The notes below the pieces were generated by a model, which searched no databases, had not been told where the DNA came from, and was given only the letters and a program-made list of their open reading frames with translations. Below, one piece after another: positions 1 through 5,487 of a stretch of 8,292 nt of DNA. Numbering within the stretch: position 1 is the first letter of the stretch; each line of letters begins with the position of its first letter. The translations under genes and the position numbers were made by a program. The DNA is from Candidatus Zhuqueibacterota bacterium (GTDB lineage: Bacteria > Zhuqueibacterota > Zhuqueibacteria > Zhuqueibacterales > Zhuqueibacteraceae), in the NCBI GenBank assembly GCA_013361015.1, contig JABWAN010000175.1, forward strand, positions 1 to 8,292, written 5' to 3'.

Positions 1-65
1 TTACGCTTGCAGTATTGGTTCTTTAACAAGTTGGGCGCAGCGATATAGTATTGCTCTGAAAATAT

Positions 66-121
66 CTTCGTAGCGCCGGCGCTCATGGTATGCACGGCTT
101 GCTGCGCTGCGAAGAGGAAGG
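66..121 (+). promoter_or_regulatory. Structured leader and ribosome binding site of the cytochrome operon
   Basis: Two alternative RNA structures can be drawn just before the first cytochrome gene. One is a perfect 12-bp palindrome, AGCGCCGGCGCT, at 72-83. The other is a long-range stem pairing 66-76 with 104-114 (11 pairs, one of them G-U). The two share bases 72-76, so they cannot form together. The 3' arm of the long stem ends at base 114, directly against the purine-rich AGGAAGG Shine-Dalgarno at 115-121, which sits 9 bases before the ATG. The palindrome could instead be a protein operator or the stem of an upstream gene's terminator, although no T-run follows it. The pairings are read directly from the sequence; a regulatory role is inference. 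Confidence 0.35.
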
Positions 122-130
122 CAAATACTT

Positions 131-1201
131 ATGCTATGGCGCATGTTGGCATTATTACTAGTGTTGATGCTGGGCGCGGTTGCCGCTTATGAAAGCGAAT
201 GGGCGCGTGCAGTCCGCTCCTCGTGGGATGATCCCATCGCGCAGTGGGAGAAGATTAAATTCTCGCACAAGAAGCACGTGGGAGAATTAGGCTCGGAGTG
301 CAGCGCTTGCCATGCCGTCGCGGCCACCAGTGAAAAGGCTGCGGATTTGATGCTTCCGAAGCATGCGGAGTGTTCCGGCTGCCACACCGAAGTGGAAAGC
401 GAGGATCCCGCGGCGTGCCAATATTGCCACACGGATGCCGAGAATCCGGAAGCGTTCGCCGCACCGCTGCGCGACAACATTATCTTCAGCCACAAAGCTC
501 ACATTGAAAATCAAAAGCTCGAATGTTCCGCCTGCCACGCCGGAATTGAGGAATCGGAAAAGCCCACACTGGCGTTTCTCCCGACCATGGCCTCCTGCAA
601 CACCTGTCATAACGATGCGAAAGCGAGCAATGCCTGCGAATCATGCCACCCGAAGGCGGAAATACTTATTCCACTCACCCACCGCCAGGCAGATTGGGCG
701 AAGGAACACAAGCGCCTCGTGCGCGCCGATATCGCCTCGAATGATTGCGCCGTCTGCCATAGTGAAAATTTTTGCCAAACCTGCCACGCAGAAGTGACCA
801 CCCAACTCACGCGTGGCGAGTGGGAGCGCAGCGTTTCCGAGCACCGGCCCATGCCCTCGGGCAAAAATCCGCTGGTCAAACAAAAAGTACATGAGCTGAA
901 TTATGTCTTCGTGCACAGCATGGATTCGCGCTCGAGGAAATCGGATTGCTACTCATGCCACGATCAGCAAACGTTTTGCACTGATTGCCATGCACGCAAT
1001 CAGGAAGCGGGCTTTGCCTCGCCGTTCCCGCTCTCGCATCGCGCCGCGGATTTCGTGCGCCTCGGTCCTGGTAGTGAGGGAGGCCAGCATGCCGTGCTGG
1101 CGCGCCGCGATATAGAGTCGTGCGCGTCGTGCCACGACGTCGAAGGCCGTGATCCGGCTTGTGTATTGTGCCATGCGAATTTAGCGCCGGGAAGAAGATG
1201 A
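131..1201 (+). CDS. Secreted 12-heme cytochrome c (c7-like triheme plus diheme modules)
   Basis: This 356-residue protein probably carries electrons in the periplasm or at the cell surface. Residues 1-19 form a Sec signal peptide (LALLLVLMLGAVAA core, likely cut after AVA or AVAA). Twelve CxxCH heme-attachment motifs start at Cys 57, 81, 96, 132, 156, 169, 206, 215, 273, 283, 331 and 344. Two triheme units resembling the cytochrome c7/c3 family each open with FSHKxH (FSHKKH at 44, FSHKAH at 119), which supplies distal histidines. The rest is three diheme units with spaced histidines ahead of paired motifs (206/215, 273/283, 331/344). There is no lipobox and no C-terminal anchor, so it should be soluble. 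The start is backed by AGGAAGG 9 bases upstream. The stop overlaps the next start as ATGA. No exact family name or redox partner is visible, and the heme count assumes every motif is filled. Confidence 0.92.
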   Translation: MLWRMLALLLVLMLGAVAAYESEWARAVRSSWDDPIAQWEKIKFSHKKHVGELGSECSACHAVAATSEKAADLMLPKHAECSGCHTEVESEDPAACQYCHTDAENPEAFAAPLRDNIIFSHKAHIENQKLECSACHAGIEESEKPTLAFLPTMASCNTCHNDAKASNACESCHPKAEILIPLTHRQADWAKEHKRLVRADIASNDCAVCHSENFCQTCHAEVTTQLTRGEWERSVSEHRPMPSGKNPLVKQKVHELNYVFVHSMDSRSRKSDCYSCHDQQTFCTDCHARNQEAGFASPFPLSHRAADFVRLGPGSEGGQHAVLARRDIESCASCHDVEGRDPACVLCHANLAPGRR

Positions 1202-1356
1202 TGCGCAACACAATTGTTGCGCTACAAATTCACGCTTACGAGTTTACAACCTCGGCGCAGAATCTCAATATCGCCGCTCTGGTCAGCGCAATGACGACAA
1301 AAACATCTCTGCTCAACGTGATTGAGAATGCCATTGAGAAGGGCAGGTTGCAATGA
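1198..1356 (+). CDS. Small 52-residue protein coupled between two cytochrome genes
   Basis: I do not recognise this protein. It fills the whole gap between the two cytochrome genes. Its ATG at 1198 overlaps the upstream stop as ATGA, and its own TGA at 1354-1356 overlaps the downstream ATG as ATGA. Overlaps on both sides are the usual mark of translational coupling and argue that it is expressed. A purine-rich GGGAAGAAG lies directly before the start; a second ATG at 1201 is an equally good start, giving 51 residues. There is no signal peptide, membrane segment, cysteine or heme motif, so it should be cytoplasmic. The C-terminal half (IAALVSAM, TTKT, then LLNVIENAIEKGRL) can be read as a helix-turn-helix-like pair of helices, a weak pattern match only. 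It might instead act as a spacer that couples translation. Extending upstream to an ATG at 1159 would bury the start in the previous gene and is not preferred. Confidence 0.6.
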   Translation: MMRNTIVALQIHAYEFTTSAQNLNIAALVSAMTTKTSLLNVIENAIEKGRLQ

Positions 1357-3047
1357 AGAGATCTGAGATAAATTGGTTATGGATGATGTTGCTGCCAGTT
1401 GCAGGCTTGCTGATGCAGGCTTGCAGCGATCCGAAGAATGCGCCCACCGAGCCTGAGAATAAAGTCTCGGTGCATGGAACCGGCTGGATGAATCCCACTT
1501 CCGACGAGTTTCACGGCAAAGTGTTGTCGGCGCAGAATTATAAAACCGAAGACTGCCGCCCATGTCATGGCAGCCAGTATGACGGCGGCATAACGGGTGA
1601 GTCTTGTAAAAAATGCCACACGACGTTTCCGCACCCCACGGGTTGGCAGACCGCAAGCTCTCCGGAATTTCATGGCAAACTGCTCGCAGTGCGAAGTTAT
1701 AATTTGTCGGAGTGCCAGATTTGCCATGGCAACAACTTTGACGGCGGCACTTCGGGCGTTTCGTGCCGAAGCTGTCACGCCAGCTATCCGCACACGGCGG
1801 ACTGGCTGAATCCAAATTCTGCGAACAATCACGGCGCCGTGCTCGCCGCGCAGAATTATAACGCGCAAGCTTGTCAAGCCTGCCATGGCAGTGACTACAA
1901 CGGCGGCACTTCGAAAATTTCATGCCGGACATGCCACGCCAGTTATCCGCATTCCGCGGGTTGGCAAAATACGACCTCTTCGGAGTTTCATGGCAAAGTA
2001 TTGGCGGCACAAAACTACAACGTAATCCAATGCCAGGTTTGCCATGGCAACAACTTTGACGGCGGCACTTCGGGCGTTTCGTGCCGAAGCTGTCACGCAA
2101 GTTATCCGCACACGGCGGACTGGCTGAATCCAAATTCTGCGAACAATCACGGCGCCGTGCTCGCCGCGCAGAATTATGATGCGCAAGCATGCCAGCTTTG
2201 CCACGGCAGCGATCTTAATGGCGGCACTTCGAATGTTTCATGCCGAAAGTGCCACGCCAGCTATCCGCACCCGGAAAACTGGGTTGCCGGCGCAACCTCG
2301 CATTACGTTTTTCTAAAGAGCAACGCGTTTGATCTCGCCTCATGCCAGTCTTGCCATGGTCAAAACTATGGCACGATGAAGGGTAACACTTCTTGCTTGA
2401 CTTGCCACACCAAACAAGGCGGCCCGGAGGCTTGCAATGTCTGCCACGGCAACGCCAGCGGCGACGTGAATGACCTCACGACCTGGGCGCCGCCGAAAGG
2501 CTTGGACGATGAGACTGCAATCAGTTCGCCCGCGGTCGGCGCGCATCAAGCGCATTTGAACTATTATTCGAACTTGCCTGCACGTGACGTTTGTCAGGAA
2601 TGTCACGTCGTGCCGAATGCTTTCGCCACGCCGAATCATGTTGATGACAACAATCGCGCCGAAGCCGTCTTTGGCCCGCTCGGCGCATTGATTACCGAAG
2701 GCGGCAGCCGCGTGCCAAACGTGATTTACGATTTCAATGCCAATACATGCAGCGCGAGCTACTGCCATGGCAACTGGGGCATGCGCAAAGCGCTCTCCCG
2801 CTATGATTTCATCTACTCCGCGGACGTCATGAGCGGAAGTTCTGCGACGCCCCAATGGACAGATGGCAATCCCGCAGCGTGCGGCTCCTGTCACGGACTG
2901 CCTCCTACGGGCCATAATCCCTTCGGAATCTCGGCGTGCATGATTTGCCATCAAGGCGTAGTGGACGAAACTGGCGCGATCACAGACAAGGCCAAACACA
3001 TCAATGGCAAAGTGAATGTGTTCCAGGAAGAATATCCCATGCCGTAA
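1353..3047 (+). CDS. 17-heme lipoprotein cytochrome c with tandem 53-residue diheme modules and CxxxxCH site
   Basis: This 564-residue protein is likely an outer-membrane or surface lipoprotein for electron transfer. The signal peptide ends in a lipobox-like LLMQAC, putting the lipidated Cys at 24. Sixteen CxxCH motifs start at Cys 68, 85, 121, 138, 174, 191, 227, 244, 280, 297, 331, 348, 361, 414, 510 and 529; a CxxxxCH (CSASYCH) starts at 466. Residues 45-309 are five modules of exactly 53 residues, each opening with Trp and holding two CxxCH plus two further conserved His (in HGKVL/HGAVL and in YPH), good candidates for distal heme ligands. A sixth, degenerate module starts at 310. The CxxxxCH followed by CGSCHGLPP (510-518) matches the Geobacter-type CxxxxCH/CxxCH family (TIGR01904-like). 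The start is fixed by the ATGA overlap and a GAAGGGCAGG ribosome site. No porin or peptidase domain is present. The substrate (metal oxide, electrode, partner cell or another cytochrome) cannot be told. Confidence 0.93.
   Translation: MKRSEINWLWMMLLPVAGLLMQACSDPKNAPTEPENKVSVHGTGWMNPTSDEFHGKVLSAQNYKTEDCRPCHGSQYDGGITGESCKKCHTTFPHPTGWQTASSPEFHGKLLAVRSYNLSECQICHGNNFDGGTSGVSCRSCHASYPHTADWLNPNSANNHGAVLAAQNYNAQACQACHGSDYNGGTSKISCRTCHASYPHSAGWQNTTSSEFHGKVLAAQNYNVIQCQVCHGNNFDGGTSGVSCRSCHASYPHTADWLNPNSANNHGAVLAAQNYDAQACQLCHGSDLNGGTSNVSCRKCHASYPHPENWVAGATSHYVFLKSNAFDLASCQSCHGQNYGTMKGNTSCLTCHTKQGGPEACNVCHGNASGDVNDLTTWAPPKGLDDETAISSPAVGAHQAHLNYYSNLPARDVCQECHVVPNAFATPNHVDDNNRAEAVFGPLGALITEGGSRVPNVIYDFNANTCSASYCHGNWGMRKALSRYDFIYSADVMSGSSATPQWTDGNPAACGSCHGLPPTGHNPFGISACMICHQGVVDETGAITDKAKHINGKVNVFQEEYPMP
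1713..1859 (+). repeat. Near-identical repeat patch, copy 1
   Basis: These 147 bases match 2031-2177, exactly 318 bases downstream, with three differences (1719, 1781 and 1784). The last two are synonymous; the first turns Ile 123 into Val 229. The flanking parts of the same modules are far more diverged, so this short patch was probably homogenised recently by gene conversion or unequal recombination. Confidence 0.9.
2031..2177 (+). repeat. Near-identical repeat patch, copy 2
   Basis: This is the partner of 1713-1859, 318 bases downstream of it, with 144 of 147 bases the same. It spans the second half of module 4 and the first half of module 5 of the lipoprotein cytochrome. Confidence 0.9.
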
Positions 3048-3085
3048 GCCTGCGCAGCAGATGGAATAAGAAACTTATCAGCTCA

Positions 3086-3112
3086 AAGCGCCGGTGCACC
3101 AGCTCGGCGCTT
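3086..3112. other. GC-rich hairpin downstream of the cytochrome operon
   Basis: AAGCGCCG (3086-3093) and CGGCGCTT (3105-3112) form a perfect 8-bp stem with an 11-base loop, starting 39 bases after the stop of the lipoprotein cytochrome. No T-run follows, so it is not a terminator alone. It may protect the 3' end of the operon mRNA or assist the terminator that follows. The loop contains an ATG (3094) that would otherwise tempt one to start the next gene there. Confidence 0.5.
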
Positions 3113-3125
3113 GCAGCACAATATC

Positions 3126-3173
3126 GCATGAAAGACAAAAGCCCAAACACTTGTTTGGGCTTTTGTCGCATGC
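3126..3173. terminator. Intrinsic terminator closing the cytochrome operon, possibly bidirectional
   Basis: A perfect 15-bp stem pairs GACAAAAGCCCAAAC (3134-3148) with GTTTGGGCTTTTGTC (3153-3167) around a four-base ACTT loop. GCATG at 3126-3130 and CATGC at 3169-3173 can add a further outer stem across a small internal loop. The core GCCCAAAC/GTTTGGGC followed by TTTTGT is a classic Rho-independent terminator, about 80 bases after the last cytochrome stop. The AAAA before the stem makes it potentially active on the other strand too. Confidence 0.85.
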
Positions 3174-3204
3174 GCACTTTCGCACCGTTTATGACCAACA
3201 TCCC

Positions 3205-4404
3205 GTGATTCCCACCGAGCCGAACAAATTCAGATTACCCTCCAATTGGTGGCAACAGCTATCCGCCACCACGCTCGCGCGCGTGATCATTAATATCGCG
3301 ATTCGCATGATCTATCCCTTCCTACCGGAATTCGGACGCGCGCTGAAAGTATCACAAGAGACTTTGGTGCTCGTAACCTCGAGCCGCTTCGCATTTTCCA
3401 CTGCGGTGCCGCTGTTTGCCGGGCTGCCGGATCGTTTCGGCCAGCGCAAGGTGATGATCTTTGCGATGCTGTTCTTCGTTGCCGCGGTGCTGCTCGTGGT
3501 GCTCGTACCGACGTTCACAACTTTTGTGCTTGCCCTGTTTGCGGCAAGCACGGCAAAGAATATTTATGACCCGGCGGCCTATGCGTATTGGAGCGAGCGC
3601 ACGGACTATGCGCGCCGCGGCCTGGTCATGGCGATTTATGAGACTTCGTGGTCCATCGCTTTTCTCGTGGGCATGCCGCTCGTGGGCTGGCTCATGGCGC
3701 GCAATACCGGCTTTGCTTGGCGCTTGCCATTTGGGATGATGGCGGCCGGCGGATTGTTCGCAGCGATCATGTTACACAGGATTTTAAAAAAGGACGCACA
3801 CGAATCTCATCACCAACGCACTACCACCAAACAGTCACACAAGTGGAGCCTCGTGTTGACGAACCAGCGTGTGTGGAGTGGACTTGCCCTCGGCTTTTTG
3901 ATAAATGCTGCCAATGAAAATCTTTTGATCGTCCTTGGGGTATGGCTGGAAGGAAGCTTTGGATTGAGTCTCACGGCATTGGGCTTTGCCAGCTTCGTAA
4001 TCGGCGCCGCCGAGTTGATTGGCGAAGGCGGTGTGATGGCTTTTGTCGATCGTATGGGAAAACGTCGCGCGGTGGCTTGGGGCCTGCTCGTGAGCGCGCT
4101 TACGTTTGCACTCTTGCACGTGATCGCCACAAGCACGAGCAGCGCAATGCTCGGTTTGTTTCTGCTCTTTCTGGCTTTCGAGTTTACATTGGTTGCGACA
4201 CTCCCGCTCATGTCCGAGTTGGTGCCCTCGGCGCGACCACAAACCATGAGCGTAAATGCCACCCTGCTGCTCTTGGGCAGGATGCTCGGCGCACTGTTGG
4301 GCGGGTTATTGTTCAAAAGCGGATTTGTTTGGAACCTCGCACTGGGCGCCGGTTTGAATCTGCTCGCGCTCGCGATCTTATACTTAGGCTTCCAGAAGAA
4401 ATGA
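3205..4404 (+). CDS. MFS transporter, 12 transmembrane segments
   Basis: This is a 399-residue inner-membrane secondary transporter of the major facilitator superfamily. Twelve hydrophobic helices are visible in two groups of six, with a polar cytoplasmic loop rich in His, Thr and Lys between them (around ILKKDAHESHHQRTTTKQ). The family's motif A appears after helix 2 (GLPDRFGQRK) and again after helix 8 (DRMGKRR), as expected from the internal duplication. The substrate cannot be told; drug/proton antiport or metabolite export are both possible. I chose the GTG at 3205 because the longer reading frame from ATG 3094 would begin in a hairpin loop and read through the preceding terminator. No clear Shine-Dalgarno precedes the GTG, so the start is less certain than the gene. 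The next in-frame candidates lie inside helix 1. It is convergent with the exonuclease gene, 32 bases apart. Confidence 0.85.
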   Translation: MIPTEPNKFRLPSNWWQQLSATTLARVIINIAIRMIYPFLPEFGRALKVSQETLVLVTSSRFAFSTAVPLFAGLPDRFGQRKVMIFAMLFFVAAVLLVVLVPTFTTFVLALFAASTAKNIYDPAAYAYWSERTDYARRGLVMAIYETSWSIAFLVGMPLVGWLMARNTGFAWRLPFGMMAAGGLFAAIMLHRILKKDAHESHHQRTTTKQSHKWSLVLTNQRVWSGLALGFLINAANENLLIVLGVWLEGSFGLSLTALGFASFVIGAAELIGEGGVMAFVDRMGKRRAVAWGLLVSALTFALLHVIATSTSSAMLGLFLLFLAFEFTLVATLPLMSELVPSARPQTMSVNATLLLLGRMLGALLGGLLFKSGFVWNLALGAGLNLLALAILYLGFQKK

Positions 4405-4436
4405 TGCCGCGGTGAAGGCGCAAAGCGCTGCGCGCC

Positions 4437-5318
4437 TCAGCGTTGCCACTGCGAAATTCTCTCGCGAATTTTCCCAAACCCGAGCTGCTCGAATAGCTCT
4501 TCGATGGGTGCGCGCTGCGCGCCCCGATACTGCAAATCTTTCAACGTCGCTTTGCAGGGCGCGTTAACTGCGATCGTCGCAAGCCGTTTGGAAAGAAAGG
4601 CAGACTCCCGCCCGGTTTCCAATTTGGCGCGAATGGCCGCCGCACCGCGCAAATCCATCTTTTCGACGTGCGCGAGTTTTTCGTAGAGCGTTTCCAGGCT
4701 CGGAAACTTTTCCAATAACGCCACGGCCGTTTTCGCGCCGATGCCCTTCACCCCCGGAATGTTATCCACGGCGTCGCCTTGCAATGCGAGCAGATCGACG
4801 ATTTGCTCCGGCTTCACGCCGAAATGCGCGCGCACGGCTTTCGTATCGAAGCGGCGGTCTTTCGCATAATCCCACACCAGCGTGCGCTTGTTGACGAGCT
4901 GCGCGAGATCTTTATCTCCGGAAACCACGACAAAGTCGCAATCCCTCTTCTCGAATTTTTTGATGAGCGTGCCGATAATGTCGTCGGCCTCGTAGCGATC
5001 GTCAATGAAAGCTTTCATGCCTAAGGCTTCCGTCACGGCAAAACACGCGTCAAGCTGCGCCTCCAATTCGGGATCGGCATGCTCGCGCTGCGCTTTGTAC
5101 GCGGGATAAAAATCGTTGCGAAACGAAGTGGTGAGGCTGCCGTCGAACGCCACCGCAATGTGCGTCGGCTCTTTTTGTTTGATAAGATCGAGCAGGAAAG
5201 CGGTAAAACCATACACCGCATTCGCCGGTTTACCCGCGGGCGTGCGGATCGTTGAAGGAATCGAAAAGAACGCCCGAAAAATGTACGGGGCAGCGTCGAT
5301 GAGGTAGAGAGTTGGCAT
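4437..5318 (-). CDS. Stand-alone 5'-3' exonuclease / flap endonuclease
   Basis: This 293-residue protein corresponds to the N-terminal 5' nuclease domain of DNA polymerase I, without proofreading or polymerase parts, similar in size to stand-alone enzymes such as Bacillus YpcP. It should cut 5' flaps or degrade RNA/DNA 5' ends in replication and repair. The metal-binding acids appear complete: Asp 8 (LIDA), Asp 59 (AFDG), Glu 110, Asp 112 and Asp 113 (YEADD), Asp 135 and Asp 137 (SGDKD), Asp 182 and Asp 185 (GDAVDN). The basic helical-arch stretch FYPAYKAQR is at 70-78, and a DNA-binding helix-hairpin-helix (IPGVKGIGAKTA) at 187-198. The complete acid set distinguishes it from E. coli Xni-like proteins that lack some. 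The start has AAGGAG four to five bases upstream. It is read divergently from the cystathionine beta-synthase gene and has no obvious operon partner here. Confidence 0.93.
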   Translation of the reverse strand: MPTLYLIDAAPYIFRAFFSIPSTIRTPAGKPANAVYGFTAFLLDLIKQKEPTHIAVAFDGSLTTSFRNDFYPAYKAQREHADPELEAQLDACFAVTEALGMKAFIDDRYEADDIIGTLIKKFEKRDCDFVVVSGDKDLAQLVNKRTLVWDYAKDRRFDTKAVRAHFGVKPEQIVDLLALQGDAVDNIPGVKGIGAKTAVALLEKFPSLETLYEKLAHVEKMDLRGAAAIRAKLETGRESAFLSKRLATIAVNAPCKATLKDLQYRGAQRAPIEELFEQLGFGKIRERISQWQR

Positions 5319-5487
5319 GCGGCTCCTTTTTGTATGGGAAAGACGTAATCAGTATCTTGTGACCGCTAGCAAGATAAACAAATTCCTTTCAAATTAACCA
5401 CGATTTTCTTTCCTTTGCCGGTTCGTTTTCGAATCTATTTAAGAGTTCTCAGCACAGCATTTTGAATCTGCAACCCGAGGAGACCAC
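5319..5487. promoter_or_regulatory. Divergent intergenic region between exonuclease and cystathionine beta-synthase genes
   Basis: This 169-base AT-rich region must hold the promoters of both flanking genes. The minus-strand ribosome site is AAAAGGAG (complement of 5323-5330). The plus-strand site is GAGGAG at 5477-5482, five bases before the ATG. A possible plus-strand promoter is TTGCCG (5415-5420) and TATTTA (5436-5441), but the 15-base spacer is short, so this is weak. A perfect inverted repeat is listed separately. Confidence 0.5.
5353..5376. repeat. 7-bp inverted repeat, possible operator
   Basis: TATCTTG (5353-5359) and CAAGATA (5370-5376) are perfect inverted copies separated by 10 bases. 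They lie 35-58 bases upstream of the exonuclease start and about 110 bases upstream of the cystathionine beta-synthase start. A dimeric regulator could bind here, or it could be chance. No known regulator motif is recognised. Confidence 0.35.

Larger units (their letters stand above)
1485..2432 (+). repeat. Tandem 159-bp coding repeat (five exact-length units plus a degenerate sixth)
   Basis: Units begin at 1485, 1644, 1803, 1962 and 2121, each 159 bp (53 codons) and starting at the TGG codon of a conserved Trp; a degenerate sixth starts at 2280, where the heme-motif spacing drops by two residues. Conserved positions in each unit are W, HGxxLxAxxY, CQxCHG, GGTS, SCRxCHxSYPH. Units 2 and 4, and units 3 and 5, are most alike, giving an ABAB pattern with a 318-bp higher-order step. 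The repeats keep the reading frame and lie wholly inside the lipoprotein cytochrome gene. The end at 2432 is approximate. Confidence 0.9.

Noticed and set aside
23..49. Promoter-like TTAACA and TATAGT before the cytochrome operon
   Set aside because: The 15-base spacer is short and the matches are modest, so it cannot be supported over chance.
1..73. Possible C-terminal tail of an upstream gene
   Set aside because: Two plus-strand frames stay open to stops at 46-48 and 71-73, but both are too short to identify and neither can be preferred.
1222..2190. A 322-codon open frame on the minus strand across the heme repeats
   Set aside because: It lies opposite the well-supported cytochrome gene, its repetitive composition mirrors the 159-bp repeats, and it has no convincing start or family features. 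It is a by-product of codon bias in the repeat.
1485..2432. Tandem repeats as a possible CRISPR array
   Set aside because: The 159-bp units are in-frame, encode conserved heme modules and have no short repeat/unique spacer pattern.
3094..3204. N-terminal extension of the MFS gene from ATG 3094
   Set aside because: It begins in a hairpin loop and crosses a strong terminator, and the added residues do not resemble an MFS N-terminus.
4418..4433. GCGCA/TGCGC stem between the convergent MFS and exonuclease genes
   Set aside because: Only five pairs and no T-run on either side, so it is not a credible terminator.
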